Shown: positions 1-5,199 of the stretch, piece after piece | Layout of the letters: the number at the start of each line of letters is the position of its first letter | How positions within the stretch are numbered: the stretch's first letter is position 1 | Program-made: the position numbers and the translations under genes | Notes under the pieces: generated by a model | What the model saw: only the letters and a program-made list of their open reading frames with translations | Databases searched by the model: none | What the model was told of the DNA's origin: nothing | Source of the DNA: Methanosarcinales archaeon | GTDB taxonomy: Archaea; Halobacteriota; Syntropharchaeia; Alkanophagales; Methanospirareceae | Direction: 5' to 3' | Assembly (NCBI GenBank): GCA_025464275.1 | Contig: JAODGR010000049.1 | Span: 46,601-56,557, forward strand | Length of the DNA: 9,957 nucleotides

Positions 1-1000
1 TGTAACTGGAGATCTTCCTGTGTTCTGCTATCCGCTTCGCTGTCACGGGACCGATACCGGGTATTCTTATCAGTTCCTCGCAGGATGCTTCGTTTATGTC
101 TACCGGCGCGTCAAGAGTAGCCCGTGCAATTGCAAGTTTGGGGTCATCCACTGGTAGCATACCCCTCTCATCCATTATGTGTTCAAAATCCTCTATCTTA
201 TAGCCGTAAACACGCAATAGATAATCCACTCTGTACAGGTTGTTCTGTCTCTCTGGCGGGCATGCACGCTCGTGCTCCATAGGTGTTCCCTTTACTGGCT
301 TGAAAGCCGAGAAATATACTCGCTTGAGCTTTAACTCCCGGTATTCCCAGTTGAGCATCCTTAATATCGCCCTATCTGTTACCATATCGTTAACAATTAT
401 CTGGGTTGTCTGACCACCGGGTAGATTAAACCCTGATATCCACGCCTGCCGTCTCAGTATATCTATCCTGTAATCCTTGCAGGACGAGAGTTCACGCAGA
501 GCCGCCTTATTCGGTGCCTCGATATTTACGCTCAATCTGGTTGCCACCTCAGATGCGCGTTTGATCAGTTCGTAAGAGGTGCCGGGTAAGACCTTCAGGT
601 GCACATAACCCCTGAATCCGTATTTGGAGCGGAGGAGATGGACCGCATCTATCATCCTCTCCATTGTCACGTCAGGGTCGCGCTCAACGCCTGAACTGAG
701 GAACAGCCCGTCCACTTTGAGGTTGGTATGGAGGTAATGGAATAGTCTGGCGAGTTCTTCCGGGCTATACCTGACCTTATTGTGGCGGGTGTTGCAGACC
801 CGTGCGTTCTGGCAGTATTTACAGTCAAATACGCAGTTGTTGGTCATGAGTGTCTTGAAGAGTCTGCAGGTACGATGCTCCGCCTTCGCATTGTATATAC
901 CGCCCAGACCTCTGAGTATCCTGACCTCACAGCCCCCCGGTCCACAGCTATCGTAGCGCCCGGCTTCCGCCAGCACCTTCGCCTTCGCCAGAACGTTCAT
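1..1000 (-). CDS. Radical SAM protein of the putative DNA modification/repair type, C-terminal HhH (partial, 3' end off the window)
   Basis: This reading frame is open from ATG at 1000 to the left edge (333 codons) and has no stop, so the C-terminus is missing. An in-frame TAA lies just upstream (1006-1004), which fixes the start as the first possible one. The radical SAM cluster motif CX3CX2C is at residues 56, 60 and 63 (C-VFD-C-KY-C). The N-terminus (LAEAGRYDSC, residues 10-19), the segment LFLSSGVERDPDVTMERM and the segment RLSVNIEAP are typical of the radical SAM family that in bacteria is encoded beside a uracil-DNA-glycosylase-like protein and is named putative DNA modification/repair radical SAM protein. 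Residues about 300-329 form a helix-hairpin-helix (IPGIGPVTAKRI), suggesting DNA or RNA binding. The substrate is unknown. No glycosylase partner is adjacent on the visible side; the neighbour is a divergent transporter. No Shine-Dalgarno sequence precedes the start. Family assignment is from remembered motifs; function is inference. Confidence 0.88.
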   Translation of the reverse strand, partial: MNVLAKAKVLAEAGRYDSCGPGGCEVRILRGLGGIYNAKAEHRTCRLFKTLMTNNCVFDCKYCQNARVCNTRHNKVRYSPEELARLFHYLHTNLKVDGLFLSSGVERDPDVTMERMIDAVHLLRSKYGFRGYVHLKVLPGTSYELIKRASEVATRLSVNIEAPNKAALRELSSCKDYRIDILRRQAWISGFNLPGGQTTQIIVNDMVTDRAILRMLNWEYRELKLKRVYFSAFKPVKGTPMEHERACPPERQNNLYRVDYLLRVYGYKIEDFEHIMDERGMLPVDDPKLAIARATLDAPVDINEASCEELIRIPGIGPVTAKRIAEHRKISSY

Positions 1001-1002
1001 CG

Positions 1003-1010
1003 TTTAAATA
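1003..1010 (+). promoter_or_regulatory. Candidate TATA box for the TauE-family gene
   Basis: TTTAAATA lies in the 73-base divergent gap between the radical SAM gene and the transporter. Transcription would start near 1030-1035, giving a leader of about 45 bases. The whole gap is very A-rich on the plus strand, so a chance match is possible. A strong Shine-Dalgarno-like GGAGGG (1044-1049) is too far from any start codon to be used. Confidence 0.3.
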
Positions 1011-1079
1011 AGTAAAAAGTAAATAGTAGAAGAAAACAAAATCGGAGGGTAAAAATAAAAAGTAAGAGAGAGGATGGGC

Positions 1080-1826
1080 ATGTTAATTCAAATTGTACTG
1101 CTCTTCTTCATCGGGTTATTCTCGGGCTTTATGAGCGGTATGTTCGGGATAGGCGGCGGCTCTGTCAGGATACCACTACTCAATCTGGCAGGCGTGAATT
1201 TACTCCATGCCTTCGCGATTAACCTCTTTGTTATACCCTTCTCGTCCATGATAGGGGCTATAACGCACAGGAGGAATATAGACTGGCATATCGCATGGTA
1301 TGTGATTGCAGGTGGTACCATAGGCTCAGTGACAGGGGCATTCCTCGTTGGGCTGCTGAGTTCAATTATGCTGGCTCTCATCTTCGTCACTGTCTCGGTC
1401 ATCACCGTACTGGGGATGTATCTCGATAGAATCGCGCCAGGGCTGTATCAGCGAATAAATCCCGGCTCAAAGAGCATTGTAACACTTGCTTTCGTGTTGA
1501 ATCTGATAATCGGGATGCGAGGAGGCAGTGGTGGCTCGCTTTTCCCCCCTCTCCTCCGTGCACTGAAGTTAGATGTACACAGTGCAGTAGCCACATCATT
1601 ACTCGTGACCGTGTTCACCGCACTCGCAGCTATTATCGTGTACTGGAATCGTGGCGATATAAGGTGGCTACCTGCGGTATTCGTGCTCACAGGGTCTGTG
1701 ATAGGCGTGAGGGTGGGCAGTAAGAAGTCATTAAAGACGAAACCCTTCTGGCTGGAACTCGGGCTATCAATATTCGTCATCCTTCTGGCATTGATTGTCG
1801 TATACAACACGCTATCCATGCACTAA
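1080..1826 (+). CDS. TauE/SafE family membrane transporter (sulfite exporter/anion permease type)
   Basis: A protein of about 248 residues, almost wholly hydrophobic, with roughly eight membrane segments and short loops, the usual size for the TauE/SafE family. The two halves each carry a version of the family motif: near the N-terminus SGFMSGMFGIGGGSVRIPLL and in the middle GMRGGSGGSLFPPLL, followed by similar stretches (LLHAFAINLFV and DVHSAVATSLLV). This internal duplication is a family trait. Members move sulfite, sulfoacetate, sulfolactate or other organic and sulfur anions across the cytoplasmic membrane; the substrate cannot be read from sequence. The start at 1080 is preferred because GAGAGG (1068-1073) lies six bases upstream; an ATG at 1074 would add only Met-Gly and abuts that site. 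It is alone on its strand before ribC, 87 bases downstream, and no sulfur-metabolism gene adjoins it. Confidence 0.9.
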   Translation: MLIQIVLLFFIGLFSGFMSGMFGIGGGSVRIPLLNLAGVNLLHAFAINLFVIPFSSMIGAITHRRNIDWHIAWYVIAGGTIGSVTGAFLVGLLSSIMLALIFVTVSVITVLGMYLDRIAPGLYQRINPGSKSIVTLAFVLNLIIGMRGGSGGSLFPPLLRALKLDVHSAVATSLLVTVFTALAAIIVYWNRGDIRWLPAVFVLTGSVIGVRVGSKKSLKTKPFWLELGLSIFVILLALIVVYNTLSMH

Positions 1827-1865
1827 CAAACTTACTGTATGTACTCTTATCCATTTACCCATATC

Positions 1866-1873
1866 TTATAATA
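1866..1873 (+). promoter_or_regulatory. Candidate TATA box for riboflavin synthase
   Basis: TTATAATA lies in the 87-base gap after the transporter stop. A start of transcription about 25 bases downstream would fall near 1895, just ahead of the ribosome site at 1898-1904. This also argues against the upstream GTG at 1884 as the translation start. Confidence 0.4.
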
Positions 1874-1897
1874 CCAATACCGTGTGGAAGGAGTAAA

Positions 1898-1904
1898 GGG
1901 AGGG
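1898..1904 (+). promoter_or_regulatory. Ribosome binding site of ribC, decides the start
   Basis: GGGAGGG lies nine bases before the GTG at 1914. It selects 1914 over an in-frame GTG at 1884, which would add ten residues not expected in the family. Confidence 0.6.
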
Positions 1905-1913
1905 TCTGTTGGA

Positions 1914-2378
1914 GTGAAAAAAGTGGGTATTGCAGATACCACCTTTGCGAGATATGATATGGCAGCCGTGGCGATAGAAGAGCTAAAGCGGGCTGCTTCT
2001 GTTAAGATAGAGCGATACACAGTGCCGGGTATGAAGGACCTGCCAGTTGCTGCGAAGAAGCTGATAGAGGAGCGTGGGTGTGATATCGTGATGGCATTTG
2101 CCATGCCTGGAGCTGCCGAAATAGACAAGCAGTGTGCACATGAAGCTTCACTTGGTATCATCTTCGCACAACTTCTCACATCCACACACATCATTGAAGT
2201 ATTCGTGCACGAAGATGAGGCGAAGGATGATAAGGAGCTGGCATGGCTCGCGGAACGACGAGCGAGGGAACATGCACAGAACGTGATAAAGCTGCTATTC
2301 AAGCCAGATGAGTTGACACGAGATGCGGGCATGGGCAAGAGGGAAGGATTTGAAGATGCAGGTCCACTGAGGTTATAA
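1914..2378 (+). CDS. ribC: Riboflavin synthase, archaeal type
   Basis: A 154-residue cytosolic enzyme that converts two molecules of 6,7-dimethyl-8-ribityllumazine into riboflavin and 5-amino-6-ribitylaminouracil, the last step of riboflavin synthesis. The archaeal enzyme is unrelated to bacterial RibE and resembles lumazine synthase. Characteristic segments, comparable to the Methanocaldococcus jannaschii protein as I remember it: VGIADTTFARYDMA (residues 4-17), TVPGMKDLPVA, GCDIVMAFAMPG, CAHEASLG (74-81), HIIEVFVHEDEAKDD (ending at 106) and the C-terminal GFEDAG (145-150). The start is GTG at 1914, giving MKKVGI as in relatives and placing a good ribosome site upstream. The gene ends in TTATAA (2373-2378), a palindrome that also provides the truA stop on the other strand. 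No other riboflavin gene is nearby. Confidence 0.96.
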   Translation: MKKVGIADTTFARYDMAAVAIEELKRAASVKIERYTVPGMKDLPVAAKKLIEERGCDIVMAFAMPGAAEIDKQCAHEASLGIIFAQLLTSTHIIEVFVHEDEAKDDKELAWLAERRAREHAQNVIKLLFKPDELTRDAGMGKREGFEDAGPLRL

Positions 2379-3224
2379 TCCCACCATATCGCGCAGCACC
2401 CTGGTGATAGTGGCGTGGAGTGCTAAATCACGCCTTAATCGCTCTTCCATTCGCTTCATCACGTATCTATCCGGAGCAAACTCTACACCGGTATGATAAA
2501 CGACCTCTCTCAGTACGAGTCCATGTGGAGATGCGGGTTCTATACCCTCCTTCAATCGCGATTGGGTATCCAGGAGCGATTCCAACCACCCCTTATCACG
2601 CTCACCTCTGCCAACCATGCAGAGAGCCGAGACTATCTTCCGCACCATCTTGCGGAGAAAGCTGTTCGCTTCTACCTCAATGATGATAAAAGAGCCTTCT
2701 TTCTCCACTTCTATACGCTTTATCTCCCTGATACATGATTCTGAGCCCGGTTCATGCCCCCGCCTCTCGCGCTGTGCGAAGTTGGAGAAATCGTGTGTAC
2801 CGGTAAGCAGTTCTGCCGCATCCTGCATTCTGGATAACGATAGCGACGGCTCATGTGGCTCCGATTCAGCAAACAGGAAATACCGGTATATCCTCGATAC
2901 TGCATCCCTGCGCGCATCGAAGTCCGGCGGTGGTCTCGCAATGGCATAAACCCAGATATCATCAGGGAGCATGCTGTTTATCATTCGTGGTGTCACTTCC
3001 CTGGTGGTATCGAAGGATACGACCTGTGCAAGGGCATGAACACCCTTATCCGTCCTGCCTGCTGCGGAGTAGTGTGCCGATTGGCGTGATTCAAATTCAA
3101 ACAGTTCAAGCGCTGAGAAAGCCCTGAAGAGTGCACCCTCTATCGTTGGCAGGTTGCGATCAGGCTGAATCTGAAAGCCGTGATAGCTGGTTCCAAGATA
3201 ACCCAGCTTGAGAGCCACTCGCAT
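2373..3224 (-). CDS. truA: tRNA pseudouridine synthase A
   Basis: A 283-residue enzyme that isomerises uridines in the anticodon arm (positions 38-40) of tRNA to pseudouridine. The catalytic aspartate is D59 in AGRTDKGVHA (residues 55-64). Other family marks are GYLGTSYHGFQIQP near the N-terminus, DFDAR (101-105), RIYRY (111-115) and ANSFLRKMVRKIVSAL in the C-terminal half. Length is near that of other TruA proteins. The start at 3224 is chosen because GGAGGGG lies six bases upstream and the protein then begins MRVALKLGYLG; an in-frame ATG at 3245 would add seven residues. The 5' end overlaps the 3' end of proB by 65 bases in another frame, implying co-transcription and perhaps coupled translation. 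It converges with ribC, sharing six bases. Confidence 0.96.
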   Translation of the reverse strand: MRVALKLGYLGTSYHGFQIQPDRNLPTIEGALFRAFSALELFEFESRQSAHYSAAGRTDKGVHALAQVVSFDTTREVTPRMINSMLPDDIWVYAIARPPPDFDARRDAVSRIYRYFLFAESEPHEPSLSLSRMQDAAELLTGTHDFSNFAQRERRGHEPGSESCIREIKRIEVEKEGSFIIIEVEANSFLRKMVRKIVSALCMVGRGERDKGWLESLLDTQSRLKEGIEPASPHGLVLREVVYHTGVEFAPDRYVMKRMEERLRRDLALHATITRVLRDMVGL

Positions 3225-4407
3225 TCTCGACCCCTCCTCTGGCATCAGGATTGTGGTTGTGGTTATGGTTATCCAGCCCCTTCTTCACCAGGTAGAGATT
3301 ACTGTGATACACCACCTCATCGTACTTCTTATGCCCCAGGACGTGCTCGATCTCGCTTGTATGAAGTCCTTTTATCTTCTCTATCTCCACGGATGAGTAA
3401 TTGGTTATACCACGTGCAAACTCGCCACCTCTATGGTCGACTATACTTACGGGGTCTCCCGGCATGAAGACGCCCTCTACACCCGTGATGCCGGATGGTA
3501 ACAGGCTACTGCCCCGGAGCAATAAAGCTTCCTTTGCACCCCCATCCACTATTATCCTCCCCTTTGGCGGTGAGACGAGGAGGATCCAGCATGCTCTATC
3601 ATTCATCCTGCTCTTCGGTATGAACCTGGTACCGACATGCTCTCCCTCGATGATACGGAGCAGTACGTCCTCTCTGGCACCATCGGCGATGACCACGGGT
3701 ATACCGGCGTTAATAGCGAGCTTCGCCGCCTCTATCTTCGTCCTCATACCACCCACACTCCTGCCATTGCCTCTGGAGGCGATACGTTCTATTTCCGGTG
3801 TTATATCCCTGACGACCGGTATGAGTTCCGCCTTCTTACTCCTGCGGGGGTCGTATGTGCATAACCCCTCCGTATCTGTGAGGATAATGAGGAGATCCGC
3901 TTCGAGATTGCTTGCTACGAGCGCTGAGAGGTTGTCGTTATCTCCTACTTTTATCTCCTCCACTGCTGTGGTATCATTCTCATTTATTACAGGGACAACG
4001 CCCGCTTTTAGCAATGTGAGCAGGGTGTTCCTCAGATTGAGATACCGTGTACGGCTGCGGAAGTCATCGTGTGTGAGTAATACCTGTGCAATTGTCACCC
4101 CATAAGAGGAGAAATACCGGTCATAGGTGTTCATGAGTACATTCTGCCCGACAGCCGCGGTAGCCTGCAATAACTTGACATCCCTGGGTCTCTGTCTCAG
4201 GCTTAACTTACCCATGCCCGCGCTGATAGCGCCTGAAGATACGAGTATCACCTCTTTACCCCGCCTCTTCAGTTCCACTATCTCCTTCGTGAGCTTCTCC
4301 ACCTTCCTGTAATCGAGCCTGTATCGTTCGTCCGTGAGGTTACTTGTGCCTACCTTTACCACAATCCGCCTGGCTCTCGATATTATCGTATCCATATCCA
4401 TATCCAT
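3160..4407 (-). CDS. proB: Glutamate 5-kinase with C-terminal PUA domain
   Basis: A 415-residue protein that phosphorylates L-glutamate to gamma-glutamyl phosphate, the first step of proline synthesis. The amino-acid-kinase domain occupies about residues 12-270: KVGTSNLT (18-25), VSSGAISAGMGKL (56-68), a Q-AA-GQ-LM-Y segment, VINENDT, GDNDNLSALVA, TYDPR and VGGMRTKIEAAKLA. A PUA domain follows from about 282 to 371 (GRIIVDGGAKEALLL to YDEVVYHSNLYL). The body to residue 378 matches usual ProB size; the last 37 residues begin with a repeated Asn-His run and look unrelated to the family. They are read from DNA shared with truA. The N-terminus is a MetAsp triplet repeat, so any of three in-frame ATGs (4407, 4401, 4395) could start translation. 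An in-frame TGA lies just upstream. proA is not in the window. Probably in one operon with truA and perhaps with the HhH-GPD gene 63 bases upstream. Confidence 0.95.
   Translation of the reverse strand: MDMDMDTIISRARRIVVKVGTSNLTDERYRLDYRKVEKLTKEIVELKRRGKEVILVSSGAISAGMGKLSLRQRPRDVKLLQATAAVGQNVLMNTYDRYFSSYGVTIAQVLLTHDDFRSRTRYLNLRNTLLTLLKAGVVPVINENDTTAVEEIKVGDNDNLSALVASNLEADLLIILTDTEGLCTYDPRRSKKAELIPVVRDITPEIERIASRGNGRSVGGMRTKIEAAKLAINAGIPVVIADGAREDVLLRIIEGEHVGTRFIPKSRMNDRACWILLVSPPKGRIIVDGGAKEALLLRGSSLLPSGITGVEGVFMPGDPVSIVDHRGGEFARGITNYSSVEIEKIKGLHTSEIEHVLGHKKYDEVVYHSNLYLVKKGLDNHNHNHNPDARGGVENASGSQAGLSWNQLSRLSDSA
3231..3237 (-). promoter_or_regulatory. Ribosome binding site of truA, inside proB
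   Basis: On the minus strand GGAGGGG ends six bases before ATG at 3224. It lies within the proB tail and selects this start over the ATG at 3245. Confidence 0.65.
3251..3274. repeat. Period-6 tandem repeat at the proB 3' end
   Basis: Four six-base units on the plus strand: TTGTGG, TTGTGG, TTATGG, TTATCC. Read on the minus strand they encode the Asn-His run of the proB tail (residues 379-386). In another frame the repeat contains TAA stops, so a length change that is not a multiple of three would end proB here. Confidence 0.8.
4389..4407. repeat. Period-6 tandem repeat at the proB start codon
   Basis: Slightly more than three units of TATCCA on the plus strand, read on the minus strand as ATGGAT repeated three times. 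It supplies three in-frame ATG codons. Just upstream (4408-4425) a looser AGAATG/GAAGAATG repetition continues the pattern. Confidence 0.8.
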
Positions 4408-4453
4408 TCTTCATTCTTCCATTCTTTTAATTCCTCGTCCTGGAATTTCATTT

Positions 4454-4461
4454 CATATAAA
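4454..4461 (-). promoter_or_regulatory. Candidate TATA box for proB-truA
   Basis: On the minus strand TTTATATG lies in the 63-base gap between the HhH-GPD stop and the proB start. Transcription would begin near 4430, leaving a leader of about 23 bases. This could let proB-truA be expressed apart from the upstream gene. Confidence 0.4.
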
Positions 4462-4470
4462 TTAAGGGAG

Positions 4471-5139
4471 TTAAGAGCCGATAACCTTATCCTTACAGAA
4501 GTCAGAAACTGGACAGACCTCACATTTCCTCTTCTTGCAATATCTAATGTTGAGCTTTACAAGAGCGGTTTCTATTCTTGATAGCTCCTCACCCTCTCCA
4601 AGGTCCTCTAATTTTATATCAAGCCTCCTTGCTGCTTCCTTCGCTTTCTCCGATACCCCCTTCCTTATCCTCCACACCCCCCTCAGCTCCCTCAAGAATA
4701 CCTGTGCTGTGACCTCACCGATGCCTTTAAATTCCTTCAGCCTCCTCTCCAGATCCTCTGTATCACTGGCTCGAGCATAAATATCATCAACAGAGCCGTA
4801 TTCCTCCTTTAGCCTCTTCATTATCTCCAGCAATTTGGTAGCGGTTGAGAAATCGTATCTCACATAGCCACCCTCATCCAGTATCCTCACCAGCTCATCC
4901 CAGCCTGCATCCAGAATCTTATCCGGACTCAGAATACCATACCGCTCGAAGGTCTTGTAGGTATTCATAGCAATCTTCTCGCTTATTCTGGCACCAAAAA
5001 GTATAGAAGCGAGGAACCACTTGAATCTCCCCTCTGGTTCAGTCAATTTTATCCCCATCTCTTCACTGTACATGGGGAAATTTGATATAAGGACTTCTAT
5101 TTTTATTTTGGGTGTGTTCATATCATTATTTACATACAT
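4471..5139 (-). CDS. HhH-GPD superfamily DNA glycosylase-like protein with Fe-S cluster motif (endonuclease III related)
   Basis: A 222-residue protein of the endonuclease III fold. Residues about 38-60 (WFLASILFGARISEKIA) and 88-101 (GGYVRYDF) are typical of an HhH-GPD subfamily distinct from classical Nth. The helix-hairpin-helix is at 136-150 (EFKGIGEVTAQVFLRE). Four cysteines at 201, 206, 209 and 215 form CX4CX2CX5C, a version of the Nth iron-sulfur loop (normally CX6CX2CX5C) with a shorter first gap. The position of the Nth catalytic lysine in the hairpin (Nth GRKTA) is Val143 here (GEVTA), and I see no aspartate at the expected place after it (VWRIRKGVSEKA). It may be a monofunctional glycosylase or a non-catalytic relative; the uracil glycosylase of M. 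jannaschii belongs to a related HhH family. The start is uncertain: ATG 5139 or ATG 5121, the latter favoured by a TATA-like box at 5150-5157. It is probably upstream of proB in an operon. Confidence 0.85.
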   Translation of the reverse strand: MYVNNDMNTPKIKIEVLISNFPMYSEEMGIKLTEPEGRFKWFLASILFGARISEKIAMNTYKTFERYGILSPDKILDAGWDELVRILDEGGYVRYDFSTATKLLEIMKRLKEEYGSVDDIYARASDTEDLERRLKEFKGIGEVTAQVFLRELRGVWRIRKGVSEKAKEAARRLDIKLEDLGEGEELSRIETALVKLNIRYCKKRKCEVCPVSDFCKDKVIGS

Positions 5140-5149
5140 TTACATTGCT

Positions 5150-5157
5150 CATAAAAT
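5150..5157 (-). promoter_or_regulatory. Candidate TATA box for the HhH-GPD gene
   Basis: On the minus strand ATTTTATG. Transcription would start near 5126, a few bases before ATG 5121, giving a near-leaderless message and placing ATG 5139 outside the transcript. No ribosome site precedes either ATG, which fits leaderless translation. The match is weak in an AT-rich gap. Confidence 0.25.
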
Positions 5158-5193
5158 AGAATAGGATAGAATAGGATATAGAATAATAGAATA
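5156..5193. repeat. Short tandem repeats upstream of carB
   Basis: ATAGAATAGG occurs twice in tandem (5156-5175), followed by further AGAATA copies at 5180-5185 and 5188-5193. The array fills most of the 60-base divergent gap between the HhH-GPD gene and carB and ends at the carB ribosome site. It could be slippage-generated or bind a regulator. Confidence 0.7.
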
Positions 5194-5198
5194 GAGGA
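5194..5198 (+). promoter_or_regulatory. Ribosome binding site of carB with very short spacing
   Basis: GAGGA lies one base before the GTG start at 5200, closer than usual. The start is still favoured because the protein then begins MPKAEAIKKVLVIGSGPI, which lines up with other CarB N-termini. Confidence 0.4.
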
Positions 5199-5199
5199 A

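Noticed and set aside
782..1015. A 77-codon plus-strand reading frame
   Set aside because: It lies opposite the radical SAM gene, whose motifs are clear, and its translation resembles no family.
1044..1049. Strong Shine-Dalgarno-like GGAGGG before the transporter
   Set aside because: It is about 30 bases from the start codon and no other start follows it closely, so it probably plays no part in initiation.
1884..1913. Upstream GTG start for riboflavin synthase
   Set aside because: The extra ten residues are not expected in the family, and the likely ribosome site and predicted transcript start lie downstream of it.
3225..3245. Upstream ATG start for truA
   Set aside because: The GGAGGGG ribosome site lies downstream of that ATG and is ideally spaced for ATG 3224, which also gives the usual TruA N-terminus.
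3401..4105. A 234-codon plus-strand reading frame opposite proB
   Set aside because: It is long only because codon bias of proB leaves the opposite frame open; the translation is Ser/Leu/Pro-rich without domains, and proB is unmistakable.
5156..5193. CRISPR-like or iteron-like array upstream of carB
   Set aside because: Units are only ten bases, adjacent, without unique spacers, and there is no replication or Cas gene nearby.
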